A stretch of DNA of 64,000 nt, taken from NCBI RefSeq assembly GCF_003119115.1, contig NZ_CP022365.1:1-64000 (forward strand). The letters are read 5' to 3'. Positions 7,556 through 16,800 of the stretch are shown here, one piece after another (position 1 is the first letter of the stretch; each line of letters starts with the position of its first letter). Source of the stretch: Azospirillum sp. TSH58 (GTDB taxonomy: Bacteria; Pseudomonadota; Alphaproteobacteria; Azospirillales; Azospirillaceae). The notes under the pieces are model-generated. The model ran no database searches. It saw only the letters and a list, made by a program, of their open reading frames with translations, and was not told the DNA's origin. A program made the translations under genes and the position numbers.

Positions 7556-9277
7556 TCAGCATTCAAACCGGCAGATCCGGGATGCGGTACCCCCAGCTCT
7601 CGGCTTCGCTACAGGTGCAACGGCAGGTTCCTGAAGATCCGGCGTTTCAGCGGCCGCCACGCAGCGTTCACCGATGGCCTCCGCCTCGAGCATCCAGGTC
7701 CTGGTCAGGCCCTGCATGGCTTCGAGATGCTGCACGAGACGCCGCCGCTCGGACGTCAGCGTGTTGATGCGGCGGATCATCTGATCCGTGCGCCCGACCA
7801 GGGCCTTCAGGAGGTGATCCTGCTCGAAGTAATCGCCCGTGTGCAGGCCGTACAGGATAAACCACTCGAACCCGCTGCGGAACGTCTGCTCCTTGATCGC
7901 CCGCGCAACCTGCGGCCGGGAAGCGACGAAACCGGCTTCATTGAATCCGGCGAGGGCGGCATAGCCCTGGCGGCCTCCTTCGCTCAGATAATGCGCGAAC
8001 GCCGAGCCGATCGTGCCGGCCTGGACGCGCCGCTCGACCTCCGGATACTTGTGCAGGTACCAGGTCGGGTCGAACAGGCGGCTGGGCGCCAGCCCCGCCC
8101 GCGCGCCCTGGTCAAGGAAGTGCAGGAAGGCCGAACCCGCGTGTTCCGTAAGGGACGGCGGCGCGGCCAGCTGCCCGGCATAATGGGCGGCGTCGAACCA
8201 AAGGGTCGGGCTGCGGTTCGCCGACAGGCCGCTGCGCAGGAAGTGATCCAGCCCGCAACCGTAATGCCCGACCGCGATCTGCTGGGGAACGTCGATGTAC
8301 CGGCGCTGATACCAGAACTCGTCGAACAGCATGTTGGGACGCAGGATGGAGGTGGCGGCATGCGCCCGGAAATGGGCGAAGGCTTCCTCCACCGTCGCGT
8401 CCTCCGGCAGAGCCGGCGTGGTCGAGCGGTAGTACGCGGCGTCGAAACACAGAAGGACGGGATCGCCGTCCGCCGCGGCCTCGTCGGACACGGGTTCCGA
8501 CATCCACAGCCCCTGCGCCTCAAGCGCGCGGCGGAAACGCAGGGCGTTCGCGCGGACCGCGTCAGCGTCCAGGTTGCGGGCCCTGCCGGTTCCAGCAACC
8601 GCGGGCACGTCCAACGGCATCATCGGACCGATCGTCACCGGCGAACCGTCGAGCATGAGTCCGGTGCCGCTGACCTCGACCGTGGCTTCCATCGCCTCGT
8701 CGGACAGCAGCCTGGCCGGAATGGGCAGGGCATAACCGTAATTGCCGTTTCCGATTCCGGCTGCGACCAGGTCGGGACGGTGGACATTTGCCACAGCCGA
8801 GGCAATGGCCTCGCCGTTGAGGATCAGATTGACCGTGACCGCCGCATCGGGCTTTCCCCAATTGCACACCCAACCGGTGACCTGGCCGTTCAGCACCTCG
8901 TCCACATGCCCGCTGTACGGCGAAAAGAGCACATTGCCGCCAGACAGTTCCTGGTCGTCGCGCCCCGCCGTCACCCGGATACGGTGGGGAAGTCCGTCCA
9001 GAAGGCTGTCCTTGATGTCGAACGAATAGCCGCACCGGCTCTCGCCGATCCCCTGATCCCCGAGATCGTTCCGCAGATGGTCCGCGGGGCCGGTGGCGAC
9101 CTTGCGGTCGTCCACCCACACCGAAACATCCACCGCACTGTCCGGCAGGTCCGGATCGAAAGCCCAACCGAACACCACAGTGCCGGAGAGACCGGTCAGA
9201 TCCCCCTTGATCGCGCGCCGATCGGGAACGCCCGCTTCGGAAAACGAGACTGTCTCTGCGATGTCGATCACCTGCAT
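7556..9277 (-). CDS. GWAF beta-sandwich and FD-WY repeat protein without a glycosyltransferase domain
   Basis: This 573-residue protein has two N-terminal beta-sandwich units, residues ~25-110 (SGTVVFGWAFDPDLPDSAVD, later GYSFDIKDSLLDGLPHRI) and ~115-210 (NGQVTGWVCNWGKPDAAVTV, GYALPIPARLL). Several ~40-residue repeats of the form LFD-x-WY-x-x-x-YPDV-...-HYL-x-x-G follow (LFDEFWYQRRYIDVP, LWFDAAHYAGQL, LFDPTWYLHKYPEVERRV). These modules are known as companions of glycosyltransferase domains, and both occur in the 1533-aa protein at 13899. No catalytic domain is visible, so a scaffold or glycan-binding role is inferred. I chose the ATG at 9277 (GGGG close upstream) over the GTG at 9286. A helical segment follows the repeats near residues 500-550. 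Confidence 0.7.
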   Translation of the reverse strand: MQVIDIAETVSFSEAGVPDRRAIKGDLTGLSGTVVFGWAFDPDLPDSAVDVSVWVDDRKVATGPADHLRNDLGDQGIGESRCGYSFDIKDSLLDGLPHRIRVTAGRDDQELSGGNVLFSPYSGHVDEVLNGQVTGWVCNWGKPDAAVTVNLILNGEAIASAVANVHRPDLVAAGIGNGNYGYALPIPARLLSDEAMEATVEVSGTGLMLDGSPVTIGPMMPLDVPAVAGTGRARNLDADAVRANALRFRRALEAQGLWMSEPVSDEAAADGDPVLLCFDAAYYRSTTPALPEDATVEEAFAHFRAHAATSILRPNMLFDEFWYQRRYIDVPQQIAVGHYGCGLDHFLRSGLSANRSPTLWFDAAHYAGQLAAPPSLTEHAGSAFLHFLDQGARAGLAPSRLFDPTWYLHKYPEVERRVQAGTIGSAFAHYLSEGGRQGYAALAGFNEAGFVASRPQVARAIKEQTFRSGFEWFILYGLHTGDYFEQDHLLKALVGRTDQMIRRINTLTSERRRLVQHLEAMQGLTRTWMLEAEAIGERCVAAAETPDLQEPAVAPVAKPRAGGTASRICRFEC

Positions 9278-9368
9278 GATCCCCACTCTATGCCGCGGTC
9301 AATGTCGAACCGGCCCCTCCGCTGCGGTGGCCGGAATGCTTCCAGACGCCTGTGATCCCAGGAAGCCA

Positions 9369-12300
9369 TCAGCGCTCCGAAACCGTCAAAGGCCGTGACG
9401 GCTCCGCGTCCACCCCGGTCCCGGCGGAACCGGCATCGAACAGCTCTTCCATCCGCGAAGGGAAGTTCCGCAGCCAGGCTTGTGGGGAATAGGCCGCGAT
9501 GCAGGCATCGGCGGCCGCGTTGGCGACCCTCTCCCGCAGCTCGCCGTCCCGGATAAGCGCGTCCAGGCATTCCAGCCACTCGCTCGCCGACCCGGCCAGG
9601 AAGCCCGTCACGCCATGCTCGATCGCATCGCGGAACGGCTCCGTCGGGCTGGCGACCGTCGGCACACCGGCGACGGCCGCTTCGATGAACTTGATGGCGC
9701 TCTTGCATTCGTTGAACGGATTGATCTCGAGCGGAGCGATGTTGATGTCGAACTTGGCCAGTTGGAACGGCAGCTCCCAATGTTCGACGAAGCGGTGCTG
9801 GTGAACGCGGCCCGCCACCTCGGGGGAGAATTCACCCGGATCGAGAAACCCGATCAGGTCCAGATGGACGTTCGGATGGACCCGCAGGAGTTCGTCCAGG
9901 ACGGGGCGGACGAGTTCGAAATCGGCGTTGTGGGTGGCGCTGCCGCTGGCATAGCCGATGCGCACGACGCCGCCGGTCGCAGCCCCCCGGCGTCCGGCCC
10001 GCGCCGCTTCCGACGCGGTCAGCAGCTGTTGCGACAGGCAGTTCGGCAACAGCCCGACACGCTCCACCCCCTCGTCGGCCAACATGCGCGCCAACGGCGC
10101 CGTGCTGCATGTCGCGCCGTTGCAGGCCCGCAGCAGGGCGGCGAAGCGCTTCGCCTCGTCCTCCGCGTTCCCCGGCTCGGCCTTTCCGGCGCGGACGAGC
10201 TGCTCGGCGTAGGCTTGGGAAAAGGTCACGTCGTCGAAGTCGGCCAGGCACACGATGTTCTTCGCGCGCGCTTCGCTGATCAGCGCGCCCAGCCGCCCGG
10301 AAAACGGCGTCCGGTGGAAAATGATGACGTTGTGGGTGCCGAGGGCGATTTCCTCGCGGCCGGATTTCAGGAAGGTTTCCAGGGGAAGCCGCCGGACGGG
10401 CATTCCCGCGCCACGCAGGGCAGCCTCGGGATGATCGACGCGCCAGGTTCGCGTTCCGCCCTCGGAGCCGTGAACGAGAAGGACTCCCTTGATCGCGTTC
10501 CGGATGATGCGTCCCGTCCGCCGCCAGGGCGTCCCGCGATCCGCATCGCCCGCCATGGCGGCCGGCGGTGCCGCGTTCCCATCGATCTCGCGAGCGATCA
10601 GTTCCTCCCACTCGCGCATGTAGTTGTTCACATGGAACAACTCCATCGCGGTGTCCCGCGCGCGCTTGCCGACCCGGCGACGCAGGCCCGGATCGCGGAC
10701 AAGCTGGTTCAGCACCTCCACGGCGTGGTCCGGCTCGTCGCACAGGAAGCCGTTGTAGCCATGGTCGATGAACCGGTCGGCATCGTGCGTGGACGTCGTC
10801 ACCACGGCCTGTCCCAGCATCATGGCCTCGCCACGCACGCGCGGCATGGGGCTGCGGGCCGTGGGATTGAAGAAGATGCCGAAATTGCGGACGAAATGGA
10901 CATAGTTCTGGTAATGCGCAAGCCCGAGATCGTTCTCGTTCTTGAAAGCCGCCGTCACGGGCGGCTTCTGCACGCTGTTCGCACGCTTGCCCCCGAGCAG
11001 GAAGGCCTTGCCGCGCAGACGCTCCGTGACTTTGTCGTAGAAAAGAACACCGCGGTAATCGGGACGATCTTCAAGATCCCCAACCGTGATGATCTTATCG
11101 CTCGGATCGATCGGAGGATAATGGATCGGGTCGAAGCCGTGCCAGATCACATGGGAGCGGTGGAATCCCCACTCCTTGGCCGCCTGAAGCGAATTGCACA
11201 CGACGAGGCAGTCCGACAGCGCGTCCACGATCTCACGGCGCAGCTTGTCGACGTCATAGGTTTCCGCTTCGAGCTTCGCGGCGATTCCCGGCCCGACGAT
11301 CTCATCCCTGCGCCCGAACAGGTTCAGATCCCGCTCCGACAGGGGGGTCCCATGACAGATCGCGATCTTCTTTCCGTTGAAGCGCTTCATGTATTCGAAC
11401 GCGGCGCCCCAATGGGTCGAGTGCTTCGGATACAGATAAGGCCGAAGAATGAACTCATCAAAATGCAGGATGGCAAAATCATAATCGTTGAAATTGCACT
11501 GCTTTTCGTTGACGTTCAGGAAGTTCGCATTATCCGGCAAAGGACGCGACTTGTAGTCCCAGGCCGAACCGAACCCCGGCAAGCCGGTCAGAAGCGTGAA
11601 GGAATAAGGCAGCTTCCAAAGATCGTACTGGTGACCGATGTGCCACCGCGTGGTCAGCACCTTCTTCTTGGGATGGCTGACGATGGTCCGCGGACGAACC
11701 ACCCGGTGCGACGTGGCGAAATGCTCGGCCAGCCCGTCACGCTCCTCCGCCGCGGAGATGTCGTAACGGTCCAGCCAGTCCATGATCTTCTGGTACGTCG
11801 AATGCGCCCAGTCCGGAGCCGCGAGCGAAAGCTCCGGATGCTTGCGCATCAGCTTCAGGAAATTCTTAGCCGAACGCGGAGCCTTCTCCTGGTCGGACAC
11901 TTCCGGTGGGTGGGTCTTGTGGACGGAAACGGCGGTGCGGCTGAAGCTGATCTTGGCCCCCAGCCGGTACAGCCGGTAGCCCATCTCGATGTCCTCCCAG
12001 CCGAAGCCGGAGTTGGCGTCAAGGCTGTAGGAAAAGGCTTCGTCGAACAGCGGCTCGCCAAGCTTGTCCAGGAATTCCGAGGTGATCGAGAAGTTTCGGG
12101 TCACCGTGTTGACGAAGGCGGTCGGCTCCACGTTGAACTGCAGCCGCATTTCCTTCAGCGCCTTGTCGGGCGCCGCCGCGAAGGCTCCGTGGAGCGCTTG
12201 GATGTCGCGGCCCTGGCCCTCGATCCCCATCGGACCGATGCAGACGTCCGCTCCGGCGTCGTCGTGCGCGGCGACATGCGAAGAGACAAAATTGGGACTG

Positions 12301-12602
12301 AGGCAGCAGTCCGCGTCGACCACGCACAGGATACGCCCGGAAGCCGCCAGCAGCCCCTTGTTGCGGCACCCGCAATTCCCCACGTTCCGGTCGTTGCGGA
12401 TCAGCCGGATGGTCAGATTCTCGTCGCCCAGCTTCTCGGACGCCAGCTTCACAATGTCCGGGGAACCATCCGTTGAGCAATCGTCAACAATGATGATCTC
12501 GATGGACCCCTTAAAATCCTGTCGCTTTATCGAAGAAAAATAATCCCACAAAGAAGCCGACTTGTTGAGTACGGCTGACACAATCGAAAAATCCGCGGCC
12601 AT
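9369..12602 (-). CDS. Triple-module glycosyltransferase (GT2-GT4-GT4)
   Basis: A 1077-residue protein. Residues 1-270 are a GT2 domain: FSIVSAVLNKSASLWDYFSS, IIIVDDCSTDGSPD and ILCVVDADCC (DxD), with GFGWEDIEMGYRLYRLGAKI near the acceptor end. Residues ~310-640 form a GT-B module: KIAICHGTP, HVIWHGFDP, and PRVRGEAMMLGQAVVTTSTH at the donor loop. Residues ~670-1050 form a second GT-B module: NIVCLADFDDVTFSQ, VGLLPNCLSQQ, VRIGYASGSATHNADFELVR and CKSAIKFIEAAVAGVPTVAS. Three activities in one chain suggest sequential sugar addition. The ATG at 12602 lies 3 nt past the upstream gene's stop; a GTG at 12608 overlapping that stop is the alternative. It is coupled to the small gene at 12850. Confidence 0.85.
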   Translation of the reverse strand: MAADFSIVSAVLNKSASLWDYFSSIKRQDFKGSIEIIIVDDCSTDGSPDIVKLASEKLGDENLTIRLIRNDRNVGNCGCRNKGLLAASGRILCVVDADCCLSPNFVSSHVAAHDDAGADVCIGPMGIEGQGRDIQALHGAFAAAPDKALKEMRLQFNVEPTAFVNTVTRNFSITSEFLDKLGEPLFDEAFSYSLDANSGFGWEDIEMGYRLYRLGAKISFSRTAVSVHKTHPPEVSDQEKAPRSAKNFLKLMRKHPELSLAAPDWAHSTYQKIMDWLDRYDISAAEERDGLAEHFATSHRVVRPRTIVSHPKKKVLTTRWHIGHQYDLWKLPYSFTLLTGLPGFGSAWDYKSRPLPDNANFLNVNEKQCNFNDYDFAILHFDEFILRPYLYPKHSTHWGAAFEYMKRFNGKKIAICHGTPLSERDLNLFGRRDEIVGPGIAAKLEAETYDVDKLRREIVDALSDCLVVCNSLQAAKEWGFHRSHVIWHGFDPIHYPPIDPSDKIITVGDLEDRPDYRGVLFYDKVTERLRGKAFLLGGKRANSVQKPPVTAAFKNENDLGLAHYQNYVHFVRNFGIFFNPTARSPMPRVRGEAMMLGQAVVTTSTHDADRFIDHGYNGFLCDEPDHAVEVLNQLVRDPGLRRRVGKRARDTAMELFHVNNYMREWEELIAREIDGNAAPPAAMAGDADRGTPWRRTGRIIRNAIKGVLLVHGSEGGTRTWRVDHPEAALRGAGMPVRRLPLETFLKSGREEIALGTHNVIIFHRTPFSGRLGALISEARAKNIVCLADFDDVTFSQAYAEQLVRAGKAEPGNAEDEAKRFAALLRACNGATCSTAPLARMLADEGVERVGLLPNCLSQQLLTASEAARAGRRGAATGGVVRIGYASGSATHNADFELVRPVLDELLRVHPNVHLDLIGFLDPGEFSPEVAGRVHQHRFVEHWELPFQLAKFDINIAPLEINPFNECKSAIKFIEAAVAGVPTVASPTEPFRDAIEHGVTGFLAGSASEWLECLDALIRDGELRERVANAAADACIAAYSPQAWLRNFPSRMEELFDAGSAGTGVDAEPSRPLTVSER

Positions 12603-12604
12603 CT

Positions 12605-12850
12605 TCACACCTGAGCAGAAAAACCGTTAACGCGAGCCTGCACTTCCTCAAATTCTTTCTTTATATTCGATATAGAAATGTTATCATTTTTATTTGCAGA
12701 ATATGCCTTCTGATACAGCACATTTCCGCTGTGATTTTTTACAATCACACTCCAAATTATATTTGGATCTTTCTTTTCAACTTTAAATTCGACGACGCCT
12801 ACCGCATCTATATTGATGTACACCTCGTTTGTTAATTTAATAAGTGCCAT
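12605..12850 (-). CDS. Small hypothetical protein coupled to the triple glycosyltransferase
   Basis: An 81-residue product, MALIKLTNEVYINIDAVGVV through VLYQKAYSANKND to VNGFSAQV. It looks like a small beta-rich domain with a C-terminal helix and resembles the general type of short PH-like or DUF-style proteins, but I recognise no family. The ATG at 12850 has AAGG eight bases upstream; an ATG at 12865 is less likely. Its stop lies immediately before the glycosyltransferase start. Its codons are A/T-rich (many AAA, AAT, ATT), unlike the GC-rich genes on either side, suggesting separate acquisition. It may modulate or bind the giant enzyme; this is inference. Confidence 0.6.
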   Translation of the reverse strand: MALIKLTNEVYINIDAVGVVEFKVEKKDPNIIWSVIVKNHSGNVLYQKAYSANKNDNISISNIKKEFEEVQARVNGFSAQV

Positions 12851-13898
12851 TTTACACCTTGCCAATGCCGTCCGCGCGCTCGCAACCTCCGGTACGGTTA
12901 CGTCGATCTTCTTGATATTTGATTAAGAATTCCCAACCGCGCCGATCGGCCTCAGACGCTCGGTCCCGGTGTGTCATGGCAGGGAAACGGCCCCAGGAAA
13001 AGAGGCGTGGGCAGCCCAGGGCAAACGCCCCATGTCTGTCGCCACCCAGCCATCCCTGAAGCAACGGTCAAATCACGCGGATGAGTTGCACGCTCGAGGA
13101 AGCGACAGCGAAAGGTCGTTACCATGAGACCCAGGAACTGAACATCAGCGTACGATTTTGAACAGCTTCCGCCTCGCCTCCGTAGTAAGGGCCATGCCCG
13201 GGACTGAAGGGCGGGCACAGCAACCCTCCACCTCCCATGCCCCGCACCACACGCCCGCACCTGGACATGACCTTGCGGTGACACCGCGTTTTCAAGCCAA
13301 ACGTGCCTGTTTACCCACTATATCAAACCGAGCTATCCCTTCATAACAGTATTGACACTGCCGATGGAATGGCGCACAAAAGGCTCGCCTTAATACACAC
13401 GCCCCGCAAAGGGGAGACGTGTGTTGTACCAGCACATCGCACACCATAAAGTTTATTTTTTAGACATCTTAATGAACTTATGAATACTAAAAAATGCATC
13501 TTTGCACTACAAGGTAGAAGAATTTTATTCATAAAAATAAAATAAAATAATGCGAAAATTTATCGTCTACAGTTTTTTGCGATTTCTTCTGTGTGCCTTA
13601 CGCGCTTGACTGAATTCCTGGAAAGAACGAGGCGTACTGCGCTGTGATCCGTATGAATACATACCGGGAATCCTTGAGCCTAAACGATGCAGGGCACACG
13701 GTTTCCATCATGCCCTTCCCGGTAGCCGAGGCCACGCCGAGCCCGCCGCCCTCCGGAACATGGCTATCCCCCAAACCCCGATTATAGGGCGCCCCCGTTT
13801 CCGGCCATCGCCCCCGGCACCGGCACCGGCGCTCACCGCGGCGCTCGGCGGGCGCCTTTGAAAAACGCCATATTTTCCAGCACAAGACGATACTGAAG
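12851..13898. other. One-kilobase divergent intergenic region
   Basis: This gap separates the minus-strand block (start 12850) from the plus-strand giant glycosyltransferase (start 13899). Short open frames on both strands lack codon bias, ribosome binding sites or recognisable motifs, so I call no gene. Its 13430-13600 part is strongly A/T-rich and could hold promoters. The 13680-13870 part is GC-rich. The contents are otherwise unexplained. Confidence 0.5.
13395..13424. other. Strong hairpin in the divergent intergenic region
   Basis: ACACACG (13395-13401) pairs with CGTGTGT (13418-13424) and CCCC (13402-13405) with GGGG (13411-13414). No T tract follows on either strand, so it is not a standard terminator. 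It could be a transcript structure or a protein site. Confidence 0.4.
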
Positions 13899-16800
13899 AT
13901 GATGCAGCGACCAAAGATCATCGGCAACCTCGACTCCGTCGATTTTAGCAATATTTATGGCTATTCTCTCTCTGGCTGGGCCTTCGACAGCGCGAATCCT
14001 GACCACAAGGTCGCCATCAGCGTCCTCACGGACGGGCAATGCATCGCGATGTCCACAGCGCGCTACTACCGGCGCGATCTCTTCAAGAGCGGCAGGGGCG
14101 GCGGCTTTCACGCATTTTCCATCCTGATCCCGATGGAGCATCTCCCCGATCACGCGCCGCGGGTCTTCCATGTCGTCGCCAACGGGGAATTGATCGGCAG
14201 CGCCTCCATCAGCCCGTCCGACCGCCCCACCCCGCTCCGCGCCCTGTTCGGCGGACAGAGCCCGGCGAGCCTGGCCGAAGCGGGTGTCGCCCCGCAGGAC
14301 CGGCCGGTCGATGCCGTTGGCGATGTCGCCATGCTGGCCGGCGGCGGGATATTCGACGCCCAGTGGTATTCGCAGATTTACCCCGACGCCGCCGAATGGT
14401 GCCGTGGAACCGGGGCGTCGCCCTATCTGCACTACCTGTTCATCGGCCGCGCCCAGGAACGCCTGCCCCATGTTCCCATAAACATGTCATGGTATGTGGA
14501 ACGGTACGGGACCATCATCCGCGGCATGCGCGGGGTTCGCGCCGCCACCCCGATCGATCACTATTATGTCGCCGGGAGCGTGTTCGGCTTCGACGCCGTT
14601 CCGGGATTCGACGAACAGACCTACCTGCGCATCAACGACGACGTCGCCGATCTGGTGGAAAACCGCCATCTGATCAGCGGCTACCGCCATTACATCATGT
14701 TCGGTGCCGCCGAAGGCCGCTCCACAGCGCCGTGGAGCGCGCTGCCGCCGCTCCACGCCCATGAACTGCCAAGCCGTCCCGAATTCGCCGCCATGATAAG
14801 CGGCGAACTCAATGGCGCCCCGGCTGCGCCCGGCCCGACCGGACGGAACTGGGCCATGATCAACGCCAGAAGCTTTTTCGCAGGCCCGGCGGCGGACAGC
14901 TTCACCGAGGAAATCTACCGCGCCCACCGCCCCGACGTGGCCATCGCCATCGCAGGACGGCAACTTCCCTCCGGCGCCGAGCACTGGCGCAACCACGGGC
15001 TGACCGAGGATCTGGCCGGAACCGCGCCCCGCATCCCGGGCTATTGCGAAAACCGTTATCTCTCAAACAACCCCGACGTATCGGAGGCGGTGTCGAACCG
15101 CGCGATCCCTTCGGGATATCACCACTTCCTCAGCCACGGCCATCGGGAAGCGCGCAAGGGCGGGATCGATCACGGCGAACCGGCCCCGCGCGCGATCGCG
15201 ACCAACGACATCCTGCAGCGGATCGCGGCCGGGGACGGCTGGCCGACGATCTCCATCGTCATGCCGGTTTATCAGACGCCGGAACGCTGGCTGCGGGGGG
15301 CGGTCGACTCCGTGCTCGCCCAGCTCTACCCATTCTGGGAGCTGTGCATCGCCGACGACGCCTCGCCCAGCCCGCATGTCCAGGAACTGCTGGCCGAATT
15401 CGCCGCGCGCGACCCCCGCATCCGCGTCGCGACCCTGCCGGCCAACGGCGGCATCTCCGCCGCGTCGAACGCCGCCCTGTCCCTCGCCACGGGCGACTGG
15501 ATCGCGCTGCTCGACCATGACGATCTGCTGACGCCGGACGCGCTCTATGAGATTGCCGCGGCCGTCGTCGAACACGACCCCGACGCCATCTATTCCGACG
15601 AAGACAAGATGAGCGTCGACGGCCGCTTCTACGACGCGACGCACAAGCCCGGCTGGTCGCCCGAGTTGCTGCGCAGCACGATGTACATCGGGCACCTGAC
15701 CTGCTACCGCGCCTCCGTCGTCCGCTCGGTCGGCGGCTTCCGCAGTGCCTATGACGGGACCCAGGACTACGATCTGGCGCTCCGCGTCGCGGCGGTGACC
15801 GACCGCTTCGTCCATGTGCCGAAAATCCTGTACCACTGGGTGGCCATCCCGGGTTCCACGGCCGAGGTCCTGTCGGCCAAGAGCTACGCGGTGGAACGGC
15901 AGAGGAAAGCCATCGAGGAGGCCCTGGCCTCGCAGGCGGCCACGCCCTTCGAGGTGCGTCCCCACTGGTCGACGGGCAACTGGCGCGTGGTTTACGCACC
16001 GCCTGAACAAGCCCCGTCCGTCAGCGTCGTGATTCCCACGGCGGGCCGGAAGGGCGAGATGTTCGGGATGACCGTCGATCTCGTGACGAACTGCGTGATG
16101 AGCCTCTTCGGCAGCGAATGCTACGGCAACTTCGAGGTCGTCGTCGTGCACAACGGCGAACTGGAGGATTCCACGCTGCGCTTCCTGCGCGCCTTCCCGA
16201 ACGTGCGCGAGTTCAACGCCCAGCGTCCGGTGTTCAACTTCTCCGAACGCGTGAACATCGGCGTGGAGCAGGCGCGCGGCGACTATGTCCTTCTGCTCAA
16301 CGACGACATCCAGGCCATATCCAAGCATTTCCTGCGCGACATGGTGGGGTTGGCCTCCCAGCCGGGGGTCGGCATCGTCGGCCCGCGCCTGCTGTTCGCC
16401 AACGGCACGATCCAGCACATCGGCATCATGCTGCTGAACGGCAGCCCGACCCACGCCATGATCGGCGAACACCGCCTGTCGCCGGGTCCGCAGGGGATCG
16501 CGCAACTGACGCACAACGCCGCGGCGACGACCGCCGCCTGCCTGCTGGTCTCGCGCAAGCTCTACCAGGAGGTGGGAGGCTTCGACACCGGCCTCTGGCT
16601 GAACTACAACGACGTCGATTTCTGCAACAAGGTGCGGGCGAAGGGGTTGCGGATCGTCGTCGATCCCGCCATCGAGCTGTACCACTTCGAGTCCCTGTCG
16701 AAGGAAGGAACCTTCAACTGGGAATTGCAGAACTTCATCCGGCGCTGGGGCATCGAACGGGACCCGAACGTCAACCCGAACTTCACTTCCGCCAATCCCT

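Noticed and set aside
6278-9355. 1025-aa open frame on the plus strand
   Set aside because: It is antisense to the minus-strand glycosyltransferase and repeat-protein genes. Its translation is rich in R/G/H/Q without domains, as expected from the complement of GC-rich codons.
9480-12476. 998-aa open frame on the plus strand
   Set aside because: It lies opposite the triple glycosyltransferase, whose DxD and donor motifs are clear on the minus strand.
12852-13532. Short open frames in the divergent gap
   Set aside because: They lack ribosome binding sites, codon bias and recognisable motifs, and overlap the A/T-rich tract and hairpin.
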